Assembly (NCBI GenBank): GCA_977017575.1
Contig: CDRNVI010000056.1
Location: 62,001-126,000 of the forward strand
Direction of reading: 5' to 3'
Length of the DNA stretch: 64,000 bases
From: Paramoeba atlantica
Lineage: Eukaryota; Discosea
The notes under the pieces are model-generated. The model saw nothing but the letters and a program-made list of their open reading frames with translations. It had not been told where the DNA came from and ran no database searches. Positions 20,891 through 31,617 of the stretch are shown here, one piece after another (the first letter of the stretch is position 1; each line of letters starts with the position of its first letter). A program made the position numbers and the translations under genes.

Positions 20891-21799
20891 ATGGATGATG
20901 GCTCGGACGTTCGTCTGGGTAAAGTCACCACGCTGTTGCTCCCTCAAGAAGAAATGCTGCAGCATTTTGTCTCCAATCTCACCGAAAAGCATAAGTCCTG
21001 GCGTATTACGAAAAAAAAGGGTTCCTTCTTCAAGCGCGTGCAATCCCCAATCTCCGTATGCACCTGGGTAGGGGTGTTCTGCGATGAACATCAGCAGGTG
21101 ACATCGATCCAGTGGATTTGGATGGGCCCCTCCAAGTCTTCTTCGTGGGGTCTGACTGGGACACTACAGTGGCAGTGGCTCCCTCCCACGCTACGTAGCT
21201 GTGATGTGAACTCGAACTTGCTTACCGGAACGGTGAGTCTGGATCGTTTACCACCTCGACTTTCCTTTCTGGATCTATCGCAGAATAAATTTATCGGGGA
21301 GTTGTCCTTGACGCGATTGCCTGACACCTTGGAGAGTCTTCGTGTGAATAGGAATCAGTTCGAAGGGGGTGTGGATCTAACGCGTTTGCCAGCAGGACTA
21401 ATGATGTTACATCTTTGTGACAATCATTTTTCAGGTCGTGTTGACTTGGCACATTTGCCGGAAAAAATGCAGGTGCTCGATTTAAGGAGGAATAATTTTA
21501 TTGGCGCACTTGACTTAGGTCACTTGCCACAAAGCATGCAAACTCTAGATGTCTTCGAGAACAAATTTACAGGAACGCTTGACTTGGAACACTTGCCTCC
21601 TTTATTAGAATATCTAGATATCCGTTCGAATAATATGGCTGGATGCGTTACTTTTGGAAGTCTTCCGAAATCTTTGCGAACGCTTCGAATAGACCGAAAT
21701 TACAATCTTTGTGGCGTACTTGATAAATCTGTTCTTCCGGGTCAATTGAAAGATTCCATTACCATACAGGACACTGCCATTCGTCACGCGAACCCATAA
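20891..21799 (+). CDS. LRR protein, class B (302 residues)
   Basis: The class B N-terminus DDGSDVRLGKVTTLLLPQEEM is followed by the cap HKSWRITKK...SVCTWVGVFCDE (residues about 37-60). About eight LRRs of 23 residues come next (FEGGVDLTRLPAGLMMLHLCDNH type) and an end cap NLCGVLDKSVLP...IQDTAI. The chosen ATG lies directly at MDDGSD; relatives start about six residues earlier with MH.L..IDDG. It is intact. No signal peptide or membrane segment is seen. Gly-x-Val-Asp-Leu...Leu-Pro spacing keeps a regular solenoid. The minus-strand retroelement lies just upstream. Confidence 0.88.
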   Translation: MDDGSDVRLGKVTTLLLPQEEMLQHFVSNLTEKHKSWRITKKKGSFFKRVQSPISVCTWVGVFCDEHQQVTSIQWIWMGPSKSSSWGLTGTLQWQWLPPTLRSCDVNSNLLTGTVSLDRLPPRLSFLDLSQNKFIGELSLTRLPDTLESLRVNRNQFEGGVDLTRLPAGLMMLHLCDNHFSGRVDLAHLPEKMQVLDLRRNNFIGALDLGHLPQSMQTLDVFENKFTGTLDLEHLPPLLEYLDIRSNNMAGCVTFGSLPKSLRTLRIDRNYNLCGVLDKSVLPGQLKDSITIQDTAIRHANP

Positions 21800-22790
21800 A
21801 GCGCCACGTTTAGAATCACAGTCTGCCATTCTACTTGTATACTTTGACCCCCACTTTAATATGCACCCCCTGTATCCCCCCCTTTAATATGCCCTTTAAT
21901 ATGCACAAAAGTGAGGCTGCAGAAAGTTCATGTAGTGGGACCCACTGGGTAAATTGGATTTTTTCCCCTTTTTTGTTCTCCTTGGAAAGTCACTTACGCT
22001 ACCAACTTCTAGCATTACATATTATTATGTACTACGTATTATGTTCCATAGTACTGTAGACTTTTCCCCCTCCTTGGTACCACCTACGGCATCCCTGGCC
22101 CCGAGATGTTAATGTTCCTAAACTCTGTCGCGGAAGGCTACCCAAGAATGGCGCAATCAATGGCATGTGGTTGCGTTTTAACATTGTCCAACCACACTCC
22201 CGAGCCAAATCCGCTCCCGAGAGATCTCGCGTGATCTCGCTTGATCACTTGAACTCGTTTTGGGCCTCATCCGCAGCCCCACAATTGCCTTTTCACTTTC
22301 AACTTCCGAGGGGTTCGCAATTCTGGATTTCAGATCATCATTGCTTTCAGTTCCTCTCATTGTCAAGATTAAAAGAAACGGAATGCAAAACAACAAACCA
22401 GAGATATGCAAAAACCGTCTTACATGTACAATGTACATTAACTACGTGTACATTGAGTACATGCACATTAAGCTTAAACATAAACGGCCTTGTTACATTA
22501 AGGCCTAGAATATGAGTATTACATACAATTTACAATGTGTATTACATACCATTGTACCGGTACACAAAATACAAATCCTTTTTTATTCGAATTGTACTCC
22601 ACACCAAATCCAAAAACGAGTACTTTGCGGTCCCTCGAAGTCGAATCGCGGTCCCAGCACGGTCCATGACCCGCAGCCCCTGAGATCTTTCCTCCTACTT
22701 TTTAGTGACAGACTTGTATCACACCTCTAGCCCTCCCCCCTCGAGATTATGTCAACTTTTTCCGATTTCTTTTTTCGAAATTCTGAAAAA
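21800..22790. other. intergenic, no gene seen
   Basis: Contains a short TTTAATATGC repeat (21853-21905), a GTACATT-rich stretch with palindromic character (22425-22480), and pyrimidine-rich sequence. Open frames are short and featureless. Confidence 0.5.
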
Positions 22791-22802
22791 CGATGAAGTA
22801 TC

Positions 22803-23070
22803 ACATACAGGGAGTGATCGGGCGACGCACACACGCTCCACCACAACGGGACGTTCGACGCCCCCCTCCCCTCGTGTAAATCGCCGATAACCCAAGGGAC
22901 GGAGGGTCAAATTGAAACGTGTTGACTTCCCTTCGGGAGGTCCCCTGTATGGGGGGTAAATCAGATGCTGCGGGGGATCTAAAAATTGCAAAACCCTTCC
23001 AATTTTTGGAAAATGATAGCGCATTCGAGAGCTCTCGCAGAGTTCTATGTTTTAGAAAAACCATTTTGAG
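22803..23070 (-). repeat. diverged terminus of the CAGGGGTG Tc1/mariner family
   Basis: CATACAGGGAGTG at 22805 resembles the element tip at 603-614. GGATCTAAAAATTGCAAAAC followed by CCAATTTTTGGAAAATGATAGCGCA and CTCTCGCAGAGTTCTATGTTTTAG at 22974-23055 matches the inner part of the 108-bp terminal repeat. About 160 bp of foreign sequence separates the two parts. No transposase is present. Confidence 0.7.
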
Positions 23071-23156
23071 TTTTTGAGATTTGAGCAGATACTGTTTTAC
23101 TGAAATCTCCTTTATAATAAACAAAAGTAATCCAATTTACTCGACCAAAATAGTTT

Positions 23157-23480
23157 CCTAATTTTGGGTCGACTGCAGTCAAAATATACCCCAAAATTTT
23201 TTTTTTTAAAAATACATATTTGCATCAGAGATGACTTTCTTGTTCCTTGTATTTCTACGTTTCTTGTTTTTCTTCGTTTCTTGTTTTTCTTCGTTCCTTG
23301 TTCTTCTTCGTTTCTTGTTTTTCTTCGTTTCTTGTTTTTCTTCGTTTCTTGTTTTTCTTCGTTTCTTGTTTTTCTCCGTTTCTTGTTTTTAGTTTATTAG
23401 GTGTAACTCGTCGTAAATACGCCAATTTGCCGATGCTTTCCACCTCGTTAGCAACAAGTTAGATAGGCGTTCTGAAGAGA
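23157..23480. repeat. relic of the MULE-like element's inner sequence, expanded by a 17-bp minisatellite
   Basis: GGTCGACTGCAGTCAAAAT, TTTGCATCAGAGATGA and GCAACAAGTTAGATAGGCG match the non-coding and downstream part of the MULE-like element at 49.6-49.82 kb in the same order. Between them, at about 23237-23393, the unit TTCTTGTTTTTCTTCGT is repeated about nine times, an array absent from the 49-kb copy. Confidence 0.65.
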
Positions 23481-23837
23481 AAAGTGGAACTCCAGAATTT
23501 TAGGGTGGTACTTCGAGCTGTCTTCGAGCTTTTCGAAGCATCGCTTCCTTCTAGGTTTCTCTTCGCAGCTAAGTTATGGCGCATCGGTTCCGAAAGAGCG
23601 GTTCGCTAGACAGACAGCAAGGTACTCCGACGATGTTTGCAAAATTGACATCACTATCGTCAAACATACAAAAGTGCTGCACAAAGAGCAGTCCATAAAA
23701 ACAAAAGTAAAAGCATAAGACATAAATAAAGCTAAAAAGTGGATGTAAATGATCTAAACTAAAAAGCGGATGTAAATTATCAAGAAAATCCTTTTTCCAA
23801 AAAGATATTTTTCGAAAAGAATTGAAAAAAAATAAAT

Positions 23838-24673
23838 TTGAGAGTATTTAATTTTCTACCTAATTTTCTGTTCATGAGTGATACCAACCCACAACGAACG
23901 GGAAGAGTATCCCAGCAAATCTTCCCCCTGGAAATACAACTCGCTCGGTTTATTTCGAGTATCGAGAATCGGCACGAGACGTGGAAGGACTCTATCCCGG
24001 GCTATAAGTGGGCAGGAGTTGTAATGTAGGAACGAATTCGATTATAATTCATTGGAGTTATGACGACTCTTTCTCGCATGGTGTCGTAAAAGCTCCTTTG
24101 AAAGGAAATCTCCAATGGAAATATTTCCCTGCGAAAGTGGAAGAGATGAGGTTTTCTTTTAATGGGATTGGGGGAGGAATCGATACCTCGTCCCTCTCCT
24201 CGCCTCTTTTGGAGTTATCGGGTTCTGTGAATGCCCTTTCCGGGCCACTGTGCCTGGAAGCCCTCCCACAGAACCTACGAGAGCTTTGCCTCAGGTGTAA
24301 TGATTTAAATGGGACGCTTAATTTGACGCAGCTACCTCCTTCTTTGGAACGCTTGTGGTTGAATTTCAACCACTTCAGTGGGGAAATTGAGCTAAGTGCA
24401 CTTCCGTCTTCATTGCACACACTTCTACTGTACGGTAATGAGCTCTCAGGGACCGTAGACTTTACTCAGCTACGAGAAAGCATTGTAGAAATAGATCTTG
24501 GCCAAAACCAATTTAACGGAACGGTGGATTTTTTAAATCTTCCGAAGAGTTTAAAGAATGTAAGTTTACTCACATCTGCGGAGGAGGGAGAACGCAACGT
24601 GTGGAAAATATCAATATCTGAAGAATGGGAAACATTCTCGGAAGGGTGCTGGCGCAGAATTAAAGCTAAGTAG
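23838..24673 (+). pseudogene. LRR protein, class A-like, frame-broken and 3'-truncated
   Basis: The first part (23838-24027) encodes a cap start (LEIQLARFISSIENRHETWKDSIPGYKWAGVVM) and ends at TAG. The frame is then taken up near 24008 (GNLQWKYFPAKVEEM) with about six repeats such as GTLNLTQLPPSLERLWLNFNHFSG. After NLPKSLKNVSLL the LRR pattern stops and unrelated residues follow, so the end cap is missing. The break lies exactly at the W.GV.C part of the cap. It is probably a decayed member of the family. Confidence 0.75.
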
Positions 24674-25480
24674 TCATGCAGTTGTGGAAACAGTAGAAAC
24701 AATGTCATCTTAGAGGTCCACTGAACATGCTCGTAAATCGATCCATGGGGTACAAACACGCGAACCAAATACTCGCATGATTGCCACATTGTGAACTTAT
24801 TTTCATTTTTTGTTGATACAAATATGTATGAAATCTCATAATTTCTCTATCATTTGATTCACCTCCACATATATTTTAGTCAGAGGACTCCACTCGCGAT
24901 CCATCAGCGATTCCTGCCTGGTAGTGGGTTTCTAATGGTCATTAATGGTAATAATTCCTAAGCATTCAAATATCTGAGCATAGCTTGCTCTTTTCATGCA
25001 ACAAAATACCTTGTTAGCTAAAAGAATTTTATTGAATCATCGTTATACATTTGTTAAATCTCTGTACATTCGTATTTCCGTCCTACGTATTACGCCAAAG
25101 TGGGATGACCTCAACGACTTCAAATGATTTCGCCGAATACAATGCACCTTTGAAACTTTACATGAATTTAACGGCATGCACGTACACTTGGAAACGAAAT
25201 CTCAAAATTCGGATGAAAGAAATGAAAATTTATACACTCTTTTGATGCCCCCCGCAGTGGAGGGGGGCATTGCTGCACTGGCATTGCTGGATGTCACCGT
25301 CGTGAACCCACTGGCCCCGTCCTACATGGAGAAGGAGGCCGCAGAGCCTTCTCATACCCTGAGGATGGCCGAGGCCAACAAGCGGCGCTCACACGTATTA
25401 TTTTCTCTTTTTTTGTTTCCTATCTCCATGATCTCTTTTCTTATAGGATTACCCCTTTCCTCCTTTTTTCCTTACCCCAA
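24674..25480. other. spacer upstream of the VHS gene
   Basis: No gene was seen. The last 80 bp before the ATG are strongly pyrimidine-rich (TTTTCTCTTTTTTTGTTTCC, later CCCCTTTCCTCC), a feature shared with the other housekeeping genes here. Confidence 0.6.
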
Positions 25481-26722
25481 ATGTTTCGTGCGCTCCAAAA
25501 CCTGTTCGATCGCCCCTACCACGAGATTGTGGCAAGTGCCACCGCCCCCTCGCGAACCGAACCCGACCTACGCTTAAATCTCTATCTCTCCAGCCAAGCC
25601 AATGGGGGCATTCAAAACGCAAAGTCGATCCTTTCCTCGATGAAACAAAAACTCAAAAGTGAGAGCCTCGAGACGCGTTATCTCGCCCTTGTCGCCTTAT
25701 CGGGGGTTGTCAAAAACGGAAATCAAACTGTTCACTCCGTTTTGTCGAGTAAACGGGAATTGCAGCAGTGGTTGGTGCAGCTGGCGTTTGGTGCGCCCAA
25801 CAGCGTCCAGCGGAATGGTCGCGGGGAGGGGCGAATGGAAAATGAGCGGATTTTAACAAGCCCTCGGGAAAGGACAGCTTTGGGGGGAGAGACCCGCGCT
25901 GTGCTTTTACGGGAAATTCAAAAAGAAGCACGGGATGTGATTGTGTATTGTGTGGCGCTGCAGGAAAGTGGGTTGGGTCGATTTCCGTACCTGCATGCCG
26001 TTTTTACGGCCATGAGAAATGCAGCACAAGGGGATTTTGAGGGTAGAGAGCACCGACGAGGGAATAACGAATTCACGAATTCCAGAACACCGCGTTCCGA
26101 TGAAAGATACGAAAATAATCCGTATCGAGAAAACGAAAATCGGAATACGCTTGACTCTGGCGTGTCGTTTGTCGATCAGGAAGAGCACATGTCACTGCTC
26201 CATTCAAGCTCGGATTCGCCTTTGCATACAAATGGGGGTTTGAGAACAGGGACGTCTCTAGGCTCTCCAAGTGTGCTATCCGCAGCGAATCTAGACGAAA
26301 TGTTGCAGCATTTGAGTGAATTCGCAACGCTGCTGAAAAAACACGTTTCGACTTTCGAGGATGGAAAATCAGAAAATAGTGCAGATTATCTTGAGGAAGT
26401 CAAGGATGCACAAAAGGGAGTTTCTGAAGATTACGCAAAACTAATGAATCTGTTGTCCGCTTCTTCACTTGTTGACCAAACAACTCAGGAGGAACGTCAA
26501 TTATTTCGGACACTTTCTGTGGAACAGAATCGAATGTTGGAAGAATACCAAAGTTTTGTGCAAAGCTCGGGTAAAAAAACACAGCCCAGTTCGATCTCAA
26601 AAGAGGTTTCGGCAACGCAAATCAGCTCCACGCCCGTGGCTGTTTCGTGGGAGGCCCTTTTCAAAACTAAAGAGCCCTCGCCGAAAGAGGAAGAGTCCCG
26701 ACCGCTTCAGAAACTAGATTAA
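25481..26722 (+). CDS. VHS/GAT domain adaptor (TOM1/GGA-like), 413 residues
   Basis: Residues about 10-185 form a VHS domain: the helix ILSSMKQKLKSESLETRYLALVALSGVVKNGNQTVH matches the conserved core (lkkrl.....k.q..aL.lL..lvkN), and the last helix pair includes FPYLHAVFTAMR. A variable insert sits near residues 105-135. A helical GAT-like region follows at about 263-360 (LDEMLQHLSEFATLLKKHV...LMNLLSASSLVDQTTQEE), then a charged tail. VHS/GAT proteins sort ubiquitinated or receptor cargo with clathrin at Golgi and endosomes. No GAE ear or FYVE finger is present. The gene is intronless and starts at the first ATG after the pyrimidine tract. Confidence 0.8.
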   Translation: MFRALQNLFDRPYHEIVASATAPSRTEPDLRLNLYLSSQANGGIQNAKSILSSMKQKLKSESLETRYLALVALSGVVKNGNQTVHSVLSSKRELQQWLVQLAFGAPNSVQRNGRGEGRMENERILTSPRERTALGGETRAVLLREIQKEARDVIVYCVALQESGLGRFPYLHAVFTAMRNAAQGDFEGREHRRGNNEFTNSRTPRSDERYENNPYRENENRNTLDSGVSFVDQEEHMSLLHSSSDSPLHTNGGLRTGTSLGSPSVLSAANLDEMLQHLSEFATLLKKHVSTFEDGKSENSADYLEEVKDAQKGVSEDYAKLMNLLSASSLVDQTTQEERQLFRTLSVEQNRMLEEYQSFVQSSGKKTQPSSISKEVSATQISSTPVAVSWEALFKTKEPSPKEEESRPLQKLD

Positions 26723-27368
26723 TGCTTCGTTGAAGGTTATTCTATATTACGGGATGTGTTCAACAAACTGCAATGTTACGATTGACATTTATTTCATAAT
26801 GTGTTGTAATTTTGTAAACCGTGAAAGTATACACTGCATGAAGTAAGGTAGTGCTAGGTAGTGTAGAAAGTATACACTGCAAGGTAGTGTACATGTTCCA
26901 TCTATAGTACAAATATGGGAGAATCTATAGAACAAATATAGGAGGTACTCTATACATTTCCCCTTCCTATCGATGTCCCCCCTTCTATTGTGGCGCCCAG
27001 CCCATCTTTTCGCTCTAGGACCTTCCAGAATTACCTTCTAGAATAGTTCGAGGGGTCATTTTCCGCAAGGATATGAACCTTGCCACAAGAGTTCCACCTT
27101 TCAGAATTCATTGCATGGATTGAACGTTCTCTTGCGCCATGTAGCACATCAACACCAGCGTGTGTGTGGGGGAGTGTATGGGCTATCATGGAGAGCGACA
27201 ATGGTCAAAAGGATTGATTGGCCTTTGTTATCCTCTCAAAGGTCTGCGCTGTCTGGGCATTGCCTTTCTGTATGGCCGCTCCGAGGACTAATAAAATGAC
27301 TCAGACAGCATTTTAGTCGGACGTGTATGTCCTGGCAAGCCTAGACTAGATTTGTTGTTCACTAGGCT
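26723..27368. other. intergenic spacer
   Basis: Contains small repeats GTATACACTGCA...AGGTAGTG (26825-26895) and ATAGTACAAATAT/ATAGAACAAATAT (26922-26942). No gene was recognised. Confidence 0.55.
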
Positions 27369-28612
27369 AGTCAAGAAGTTGAGGGTCTTCGGGCCCGGTA
27401 CCCCCTAGGTGGTGAAGGCGGGGGGAGAAATTACATTCCCATTATATTCGCCATCTCTTCGTGGGTTCGCCGTTCAGCCTGCCTAAAGGAGAAAAACGAT
27501 TCTGAGGCTTAGAACCTCCTGAAGGTATAGCACTCTGCCAGAGCTCTCAAATGCGCTATTATTTTCCAAAATTAGTCAAGTTTAACAAAATCATTTAATC
27601 CCGTGACATCTGATTTACCCTTCAGTAAGTCGGTAAAGAGTTCCTTTCACGCTTTGTAATCGATTCACCATGTTTACACTTTCACGAATTCATTTTGCCG
27701 ACCCGCAGCACTTATCCGAAGAGATGACGAAACTTCACGTTTCTACTCTCGGTAAAGTACGTGGATCGGAATTACCCCCGGAGTATGAATTGGTACGATT
27801 TATTGCGGATGTCAAAAATGCGTGTTCCTCCTGGAAAGTCTCCACACCCGCGTATAAATGGGAAGGGGTGTACTGTGATGCGGACTCCCGTGTTACGATA
27901 ATCAATTGGGACTTGACTTGGTTGATGGAGTTGGCGCTCGACGATCGCGGTCCGTCCTGGTCCCTTTGCGGGTCCTTGGAGTGGGCGTATTTGCCCCGTA
28001 CCGTACAGCTGTTTGGTGTTCGAACGCATGAGCTCAGCGGAACGGTACCGCTCGATTTATTGCCTCCAGGTCTTACGGACTTCACTGTGTACCAAAATAC
28101 GTTCAGTGGGGAAGTAAACCTAATGAACCTGCCTCGGACGTTAGAGCAACTTATTCTTGCGAATAATGAGTTTAAAGGCTGTGTGGACTTTACTCATCTA
28201 CCGCCTCATCTGGTTTCCTTGCACGTTTCTTATAACCACCTTTCCGGACGAGTCGACTTCTCGTGTTTGCCGAACATGTTGAAGAGGCTTAATTTGTCGG
28301 CCAATCAATTTGAGGGCCCAGTGTCTTTCAACAAAATTCCTCCCAACCTCGAAGTTTTGAGTCTTCAGCAAAATGAAAACCTTTGTGGTGAGCTTGATGA
28401 ACACTTTTTTTATGAGAGGCACCAAGCCATACGTTACTCCGAGACCAAGATCCGTGGAGTGAATAAAATGCTCCCTAAAGGAATATTTGTACAAAGTCCG
28501 CCTTTTTATCATCGGATGCCCTCCCGAATTCGAGGGAGCGCACCACATGGAGGCAGCGTACCACATTACAGAAAGTAAAGTGCGGTTTTCCCCGTTGTAT
28601 TTATACATTTCT
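27369..28612 (+). repeat. segmental duplication, copy 1 (partner 34365-35625)
   Basis: From GTCAAGAAGTTG through the LRR gene to just past its stop, this block is nearly identical to 34365-35625. The shared 300 bp upstream includes GGTCTTCGGGCCCGGTA, GATTCTGAGGCTTAGAACC and, at 27545-27590, an inner fragment of the CAGGGGTG-family terminal repeat (AAATGCGCTATTATTTTCC). Upstream sequence and gene were copied together. Confidence 0.93.
27670..28578 (+). CDS. LRR protein, class A (302 residues)
   Basis: After a 36-residue leader come PPEYELVRFIADVKNACSSW and the cap TPAYKWEGVYCD (residues 36-75). About seven LRRs of 23 residues follow, with the motif GxVDxxxLPxxLxxLxLxxN, and the end cap NENLCGELDEHFF. 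A basic, Ser/Pro/His-rich tail closes the protein (SRIRGSAPHGGSVPHYRK). No signal peptide or membrane span is evident. Its sister at 34666 differs mostly by substitutions in and around the repeats, several of them at exposed positions of the LRR strands. Confidence 0.9.
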   Translation: MFTLSRIHFADPQHLSEEMTKLHVSTLGKVRGSELPPEYELVRFIADVKNACSSWKVSTPAYKWEGVYCDADSRVTIINWDLTWLMELALDDRGPSWSLCGSLEWAYLPRTVQLFGVRTHELSGTVPLDLLPPGLTDFTVYQNTFSGEVNLMNLPRTLEQLILANNEFKGCVDFTHLPPHLVSLHVSYNHLSGRVDFSCLPNMLKRLNLSANQFEGPVSFNKIPPNLEVLSLQQNENLCGELDEHFFYERHQAIRYSETKIRGVNKMLPKGIFVQSPPFYHRMPSRIRGSAPHGGSVPHYRK

Positions 28613-28730
28613 TTTTTAGTGACTTCGTTAAAAGCGGTGATTGTTTTCAACTTAGAAGTCACTCATGCTGCGCGCTTCGCCTTGAAAACTACCACCGCGT
28701 TTAACGAACAGCCCAAAAAAGAACAATCAC
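28608..28730. mobile_element. MITE family 5, complete copy
   Basis: About 120 bp: TTCTTTTTTAGTGACTTCG with GTTAAAAGCGGTGATTGTTTTCAA in the left arm, and TTGAAAACTACCACCGCGTTTAACG with CAAAAAAGAA in the right. It sits immediately 3' of the LRR gene, 30 bp after its stop. Other copies: 31462-31574 (complete), 36524-36570 and 47688-47740 (single arms). Confidence 0.85.
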
Positions 28731-28779
28731 CAAAAAATCATGAATAATCTATTTTTTCTTGTCAAAAAGCTCGATTTTT

Positions 28780-29135
28780 CGGTGAGAATTGCGACTTTTT
28801 AACCCGAAATTGGGCCGTTTTGGATGCCTTACCAGTAGTGGTAGGAGGCGAATCTGTCGAAGGGGTCACCCTAAAAATTTCGGAATTTTTCCTCAGGTGG
28901 GGGGGATGACAATTTATCGCCGCGGCATACTCTACCACTTCTCCGCGTCCAGGGGGGGTTCCAGGGGGGGCATACGGCGCAATATTTTTTTCGATTTTTT
29001 TGCTTTTCAAAGGCGAGCGCAGTTAAGTGTTATGATTTTCGGCGGCGATGATTTTCCACCTCCCCACCTGGGGATGACCCCTCCTGGTACGCGCAGGGTC
29101 CGACAAGGTCAAAATTTACGAAATTTACGGGGGTG
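28780..29135. repeat. G-rich dispersed repeat, copy 1
   Basis: Shares in order GCCTTACCAGTAG.GGTAGGAGGCG, AAAAATTTCGGAA and ATCGCCGCGGCATACTCTAC with 29490-29920. It carries runs of six to eight Gs (CCAGGGGGGGTTCCAGGGGGG). It is non-coding as far as I can see. Confidence 0.75.
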
Positions 29136-29489
29136 ACCAAAAACAATTTTGACCGCAAAAACAGCGAAAATAATATTTTTCCAAAATTGACTCCTAAAAA
29201 TTTTAGCGAAATACGTTTTAAAAAAGTATTTTAAGAGTTTGAGACCTCAGCTATCATTCTCTCGATGTTTTCGGGTTGAAAAATGAAGAGCCTATAGGAA
29301 GTGGTGACATGGCTATTTCTTTAATGCTCGCATCAAATTTGCTAGTGCTTTAAAGGGGGTCCAAAGAGCTTTAAAGGGGGTTTCAAGAATCCATTTTGGG
29401 TCATAATAGGTCTAATCCGTGCTACTGGGGGGAATGTTCTTTTTGGGTGAGAAAAGACCTTTTTTGTTCATGAGTGCGTTGATTTTTAG

Positions 29490-29920
29490 GCCATGGGGAC
29501 ACGATTTTTAGGCCAATAATGCGAAATTTTAACCAGAATTTTGGTCTGTTTTTGAAGCCTTACCAGTAGGGGTAGGAGGCGCACCTGACGAAAAAAACGT
29601 CATAGAATGGTAGCCCAAACTCTTTAAATATGTTTTAGGAGTCGATTTTCGAAAAATATTGCCTTTAATTTTTTTTGGTCATCCCAAAAATTTCGGAAAT
29701 TTCGAACCTGTCGGACCCCTCCTGCGCGCACCAGGGGGGGTCACCCCCCGGTGCGGGGGAGGGGGTGAAAAATGATCGCCGCGGCATACTCTACGACTTC
29801 CCCGCGCTCGATTTTGAAATCCAAAATTTTCAAACTTTCAAAAAAGCGAGAGGTGGGAAAGCGTATACCCCCCTGGACCCCCCCCTTGGACCCCCCCCCG
29901 CTGGACCCCCCATTGTTTTC
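29490..29920. repeat. G/C-run repeat, copy 2, with G-quadruplex potential on the minus strand
   Basis: Diverged partner of 28780-29135. Near 29868-29912 the plus strand has five or more C-runs of 5-9 bases separated by TTGGA/CTGGA spacers, so the minus strand could fold into a G-quadruplex. The 350 bp between the two copies hold only AT-rich sequence and AAAGGGGGT repeats (29352-29380). Confidence 0.7.
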
Positions 29921-30216
29921 AATTTTGTTTTTCAATGTTTGTACCTACGACGACTATATTGTATGCGGGCTGACGCTTTGCGAAGAAGAGGTTGCAAAGT
30001 CTATCCTCGACCGCGTCACGTATCGTGGTGGGTGGCTTGGTGCAGATAAAAAAGAAATCATGTGATGAAGTAAGCTCTCGAACTGAAATCAAAACAAGGC
30101 ACATAGTAAAAGTTAAGACTTTTGAACACACAGCTAACATATTTTTTGAACATTTTTAACAAATAACAGTTTCTTTAGCAGTAGATGTTGCGTGTCACGC
30201 ACAAGTAACTTCCACA

Positions 30217-31408
30217 TTGGACTTTTTTTCTCCACCGCAGCCCTCGTTAACAGCAGATTATTGTCCATTTCTTCCATACTCTGCCGATCACCACAGATGC
30301 GTGCCCCCCTCTAAGAATTTGTCATTGCATCAAAATAAATTTGAGGGGCCCATCGATCTCAGAAGTTCGCCAGCGACGCTCAACCTCTTGTCCCTTGGAG
30401 TGAATAGTTTAACGGGAGAGTTAAATTTTACTCAGCTGCCAAGCTCATTGGAGGACATGGAAGATACAGTTTCTGTACCTTGTTGGTGCTTTTTTCCTAG
30501 CTCATCTTTTCTCTCCCGGAAACGGGCATTTTTTTACAATGTCAATGCCCGTTTCCGGATGGCGCTAGGAGAGGAACTGTCCCTCTTGTCGCAAAGTAGG
30601 GGTGCGCCTCCCTTCCCTCATCTCCCACCACCCAACACGGTTCCGAGTCCCCATGCGCTGCAGGACCCTACTACGGGACCACGCGGCGTGCCTTCACTAT
30701 CCAGCGACACCGGTACTTCTGCGCGTAGGAGGCTTCCATATACCGGAAGTCTCGCACACGGCGAGCAAACACGTTGTATGCGTGTTCTAGAGGATGCCCT
30801 ATGTACCTCTCTTGCTCACCAGCCGCGGCGGACTCTGTGGGACCCCGATACCCATGATGCATCATGAACCATGACTCCATTTGCCAGCATGCATCCATGG
30901 CCCTGAACATGTTGTATCATGAACCATGGAAGTCATTTGTAGCATGTACGATGGGAATACCATCTGCGTCCCACAAATCCGTATGTCTACCCTGGCAGGA
31001 CTACGCTCTCTTCCCGTCTCAGGACATCTTATCCCGATGAAGCCGTTCTTTTCGTTTCCCCAGGATATGCCGCGCTTTTCCCGGTGTCGTAGAGTGAGGC
31101 GACAGGTTCAGCAGGGGGCGCCCTTTGCGTCACCCCTGCTGAGCCCAGTATCTCTACTGGTTTTCGCCCTGTATGAATAAAACTTCATGATGAATCAATT
31201 TCACGGTGTAGTTGACTTAGACCACCTGCCGCGTAATCTGTATTCACTCGAGCTTTCCTTCAAGCCAAATTTGAGTGGTGAGTATCATGCCGAAGAAAAT
31301 GCGAACAAAAGAAAAATTCTTCCCACGATTCAAATACAAGTTGCGCCTCGCGGACGGAGCTCGGTTCAACATCGAAAGCACAGGAATTGTGGAATACTGA
31401 ACAAATGA
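30217..31408 (+). pseudogene. LRR gene interrupted by a 705-bp element
   Basis: LRRs read up to 30460 (FEGPIDLRSSPATLNLLSLGVNSLTGELNFTQLPSSLEDM). They resume after the insertion at about 31187 (NQFHGVVDLDHLPRNLYSLELSFKPNLSGEY), so the insertion split a repeat. The normal class A or B cap is absent upstream and the 3' end is degenerate. The gene therefore looks dead independently of the insertion. Confidence 0.8.
30467..31171 (+). mobile_element. 705-bp non-autonomous element with CAG...CTG ends, copy A
   Basis: It starts CAGTTTCTGTACC and ends GCCCTG. TA occurs at both junctions (30465-30466 and 31172-31173), suggesting a Tc1/mariner-type target. It is more GC-rich than its surroundings. Near its start is an inverted repeat, CGGAAACGGGCAT/ATGCCCGTTTCCG, at about 30518-30557. 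It is nearly collinear with 51351-52058 in opposite orientation. No transposase was recognised in its open frames. Confidence 0.82.
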
Positions 31409-31461
31409 AGATTAGATGCAATATGCCTCTATTACAGTAGCATTGCGGTATAATTCTAAAT

Positions 31462-31574
31462 TTTCTTTTTTGGTCGATTCGTTTAATGCGGTAATGGTTT
31501 TCAGCGTAGAATTCATTAATGATACGCGTTTCGCTTTGAAAACTACCTCCCTTTAAAGACGATTAAAAAAGAAA
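31462..31574. mobile_element. MITE family 5, diverged complete copy
   Basis: TTTCTTTTTTGGTCGATTCG and GGTTTTCAGC on the left pair with CTTTGAAAACTACC and AAAAAAGAAA on the right. It lies just downstream of the broken LRR gene. Confidence 0.75.
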
Positions 31575-31617
31575 CACTGTCAAAAAAAGTCATGAAGAAA
31601 AGTACTACCCCCCTCCC

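Noticed and set aside
25176-25577. Separate gene overlapping the VHS start
   Set aside because: The frame overlaps the pyrimidine tract and the VHS N-terminus out of register and shows no domain.
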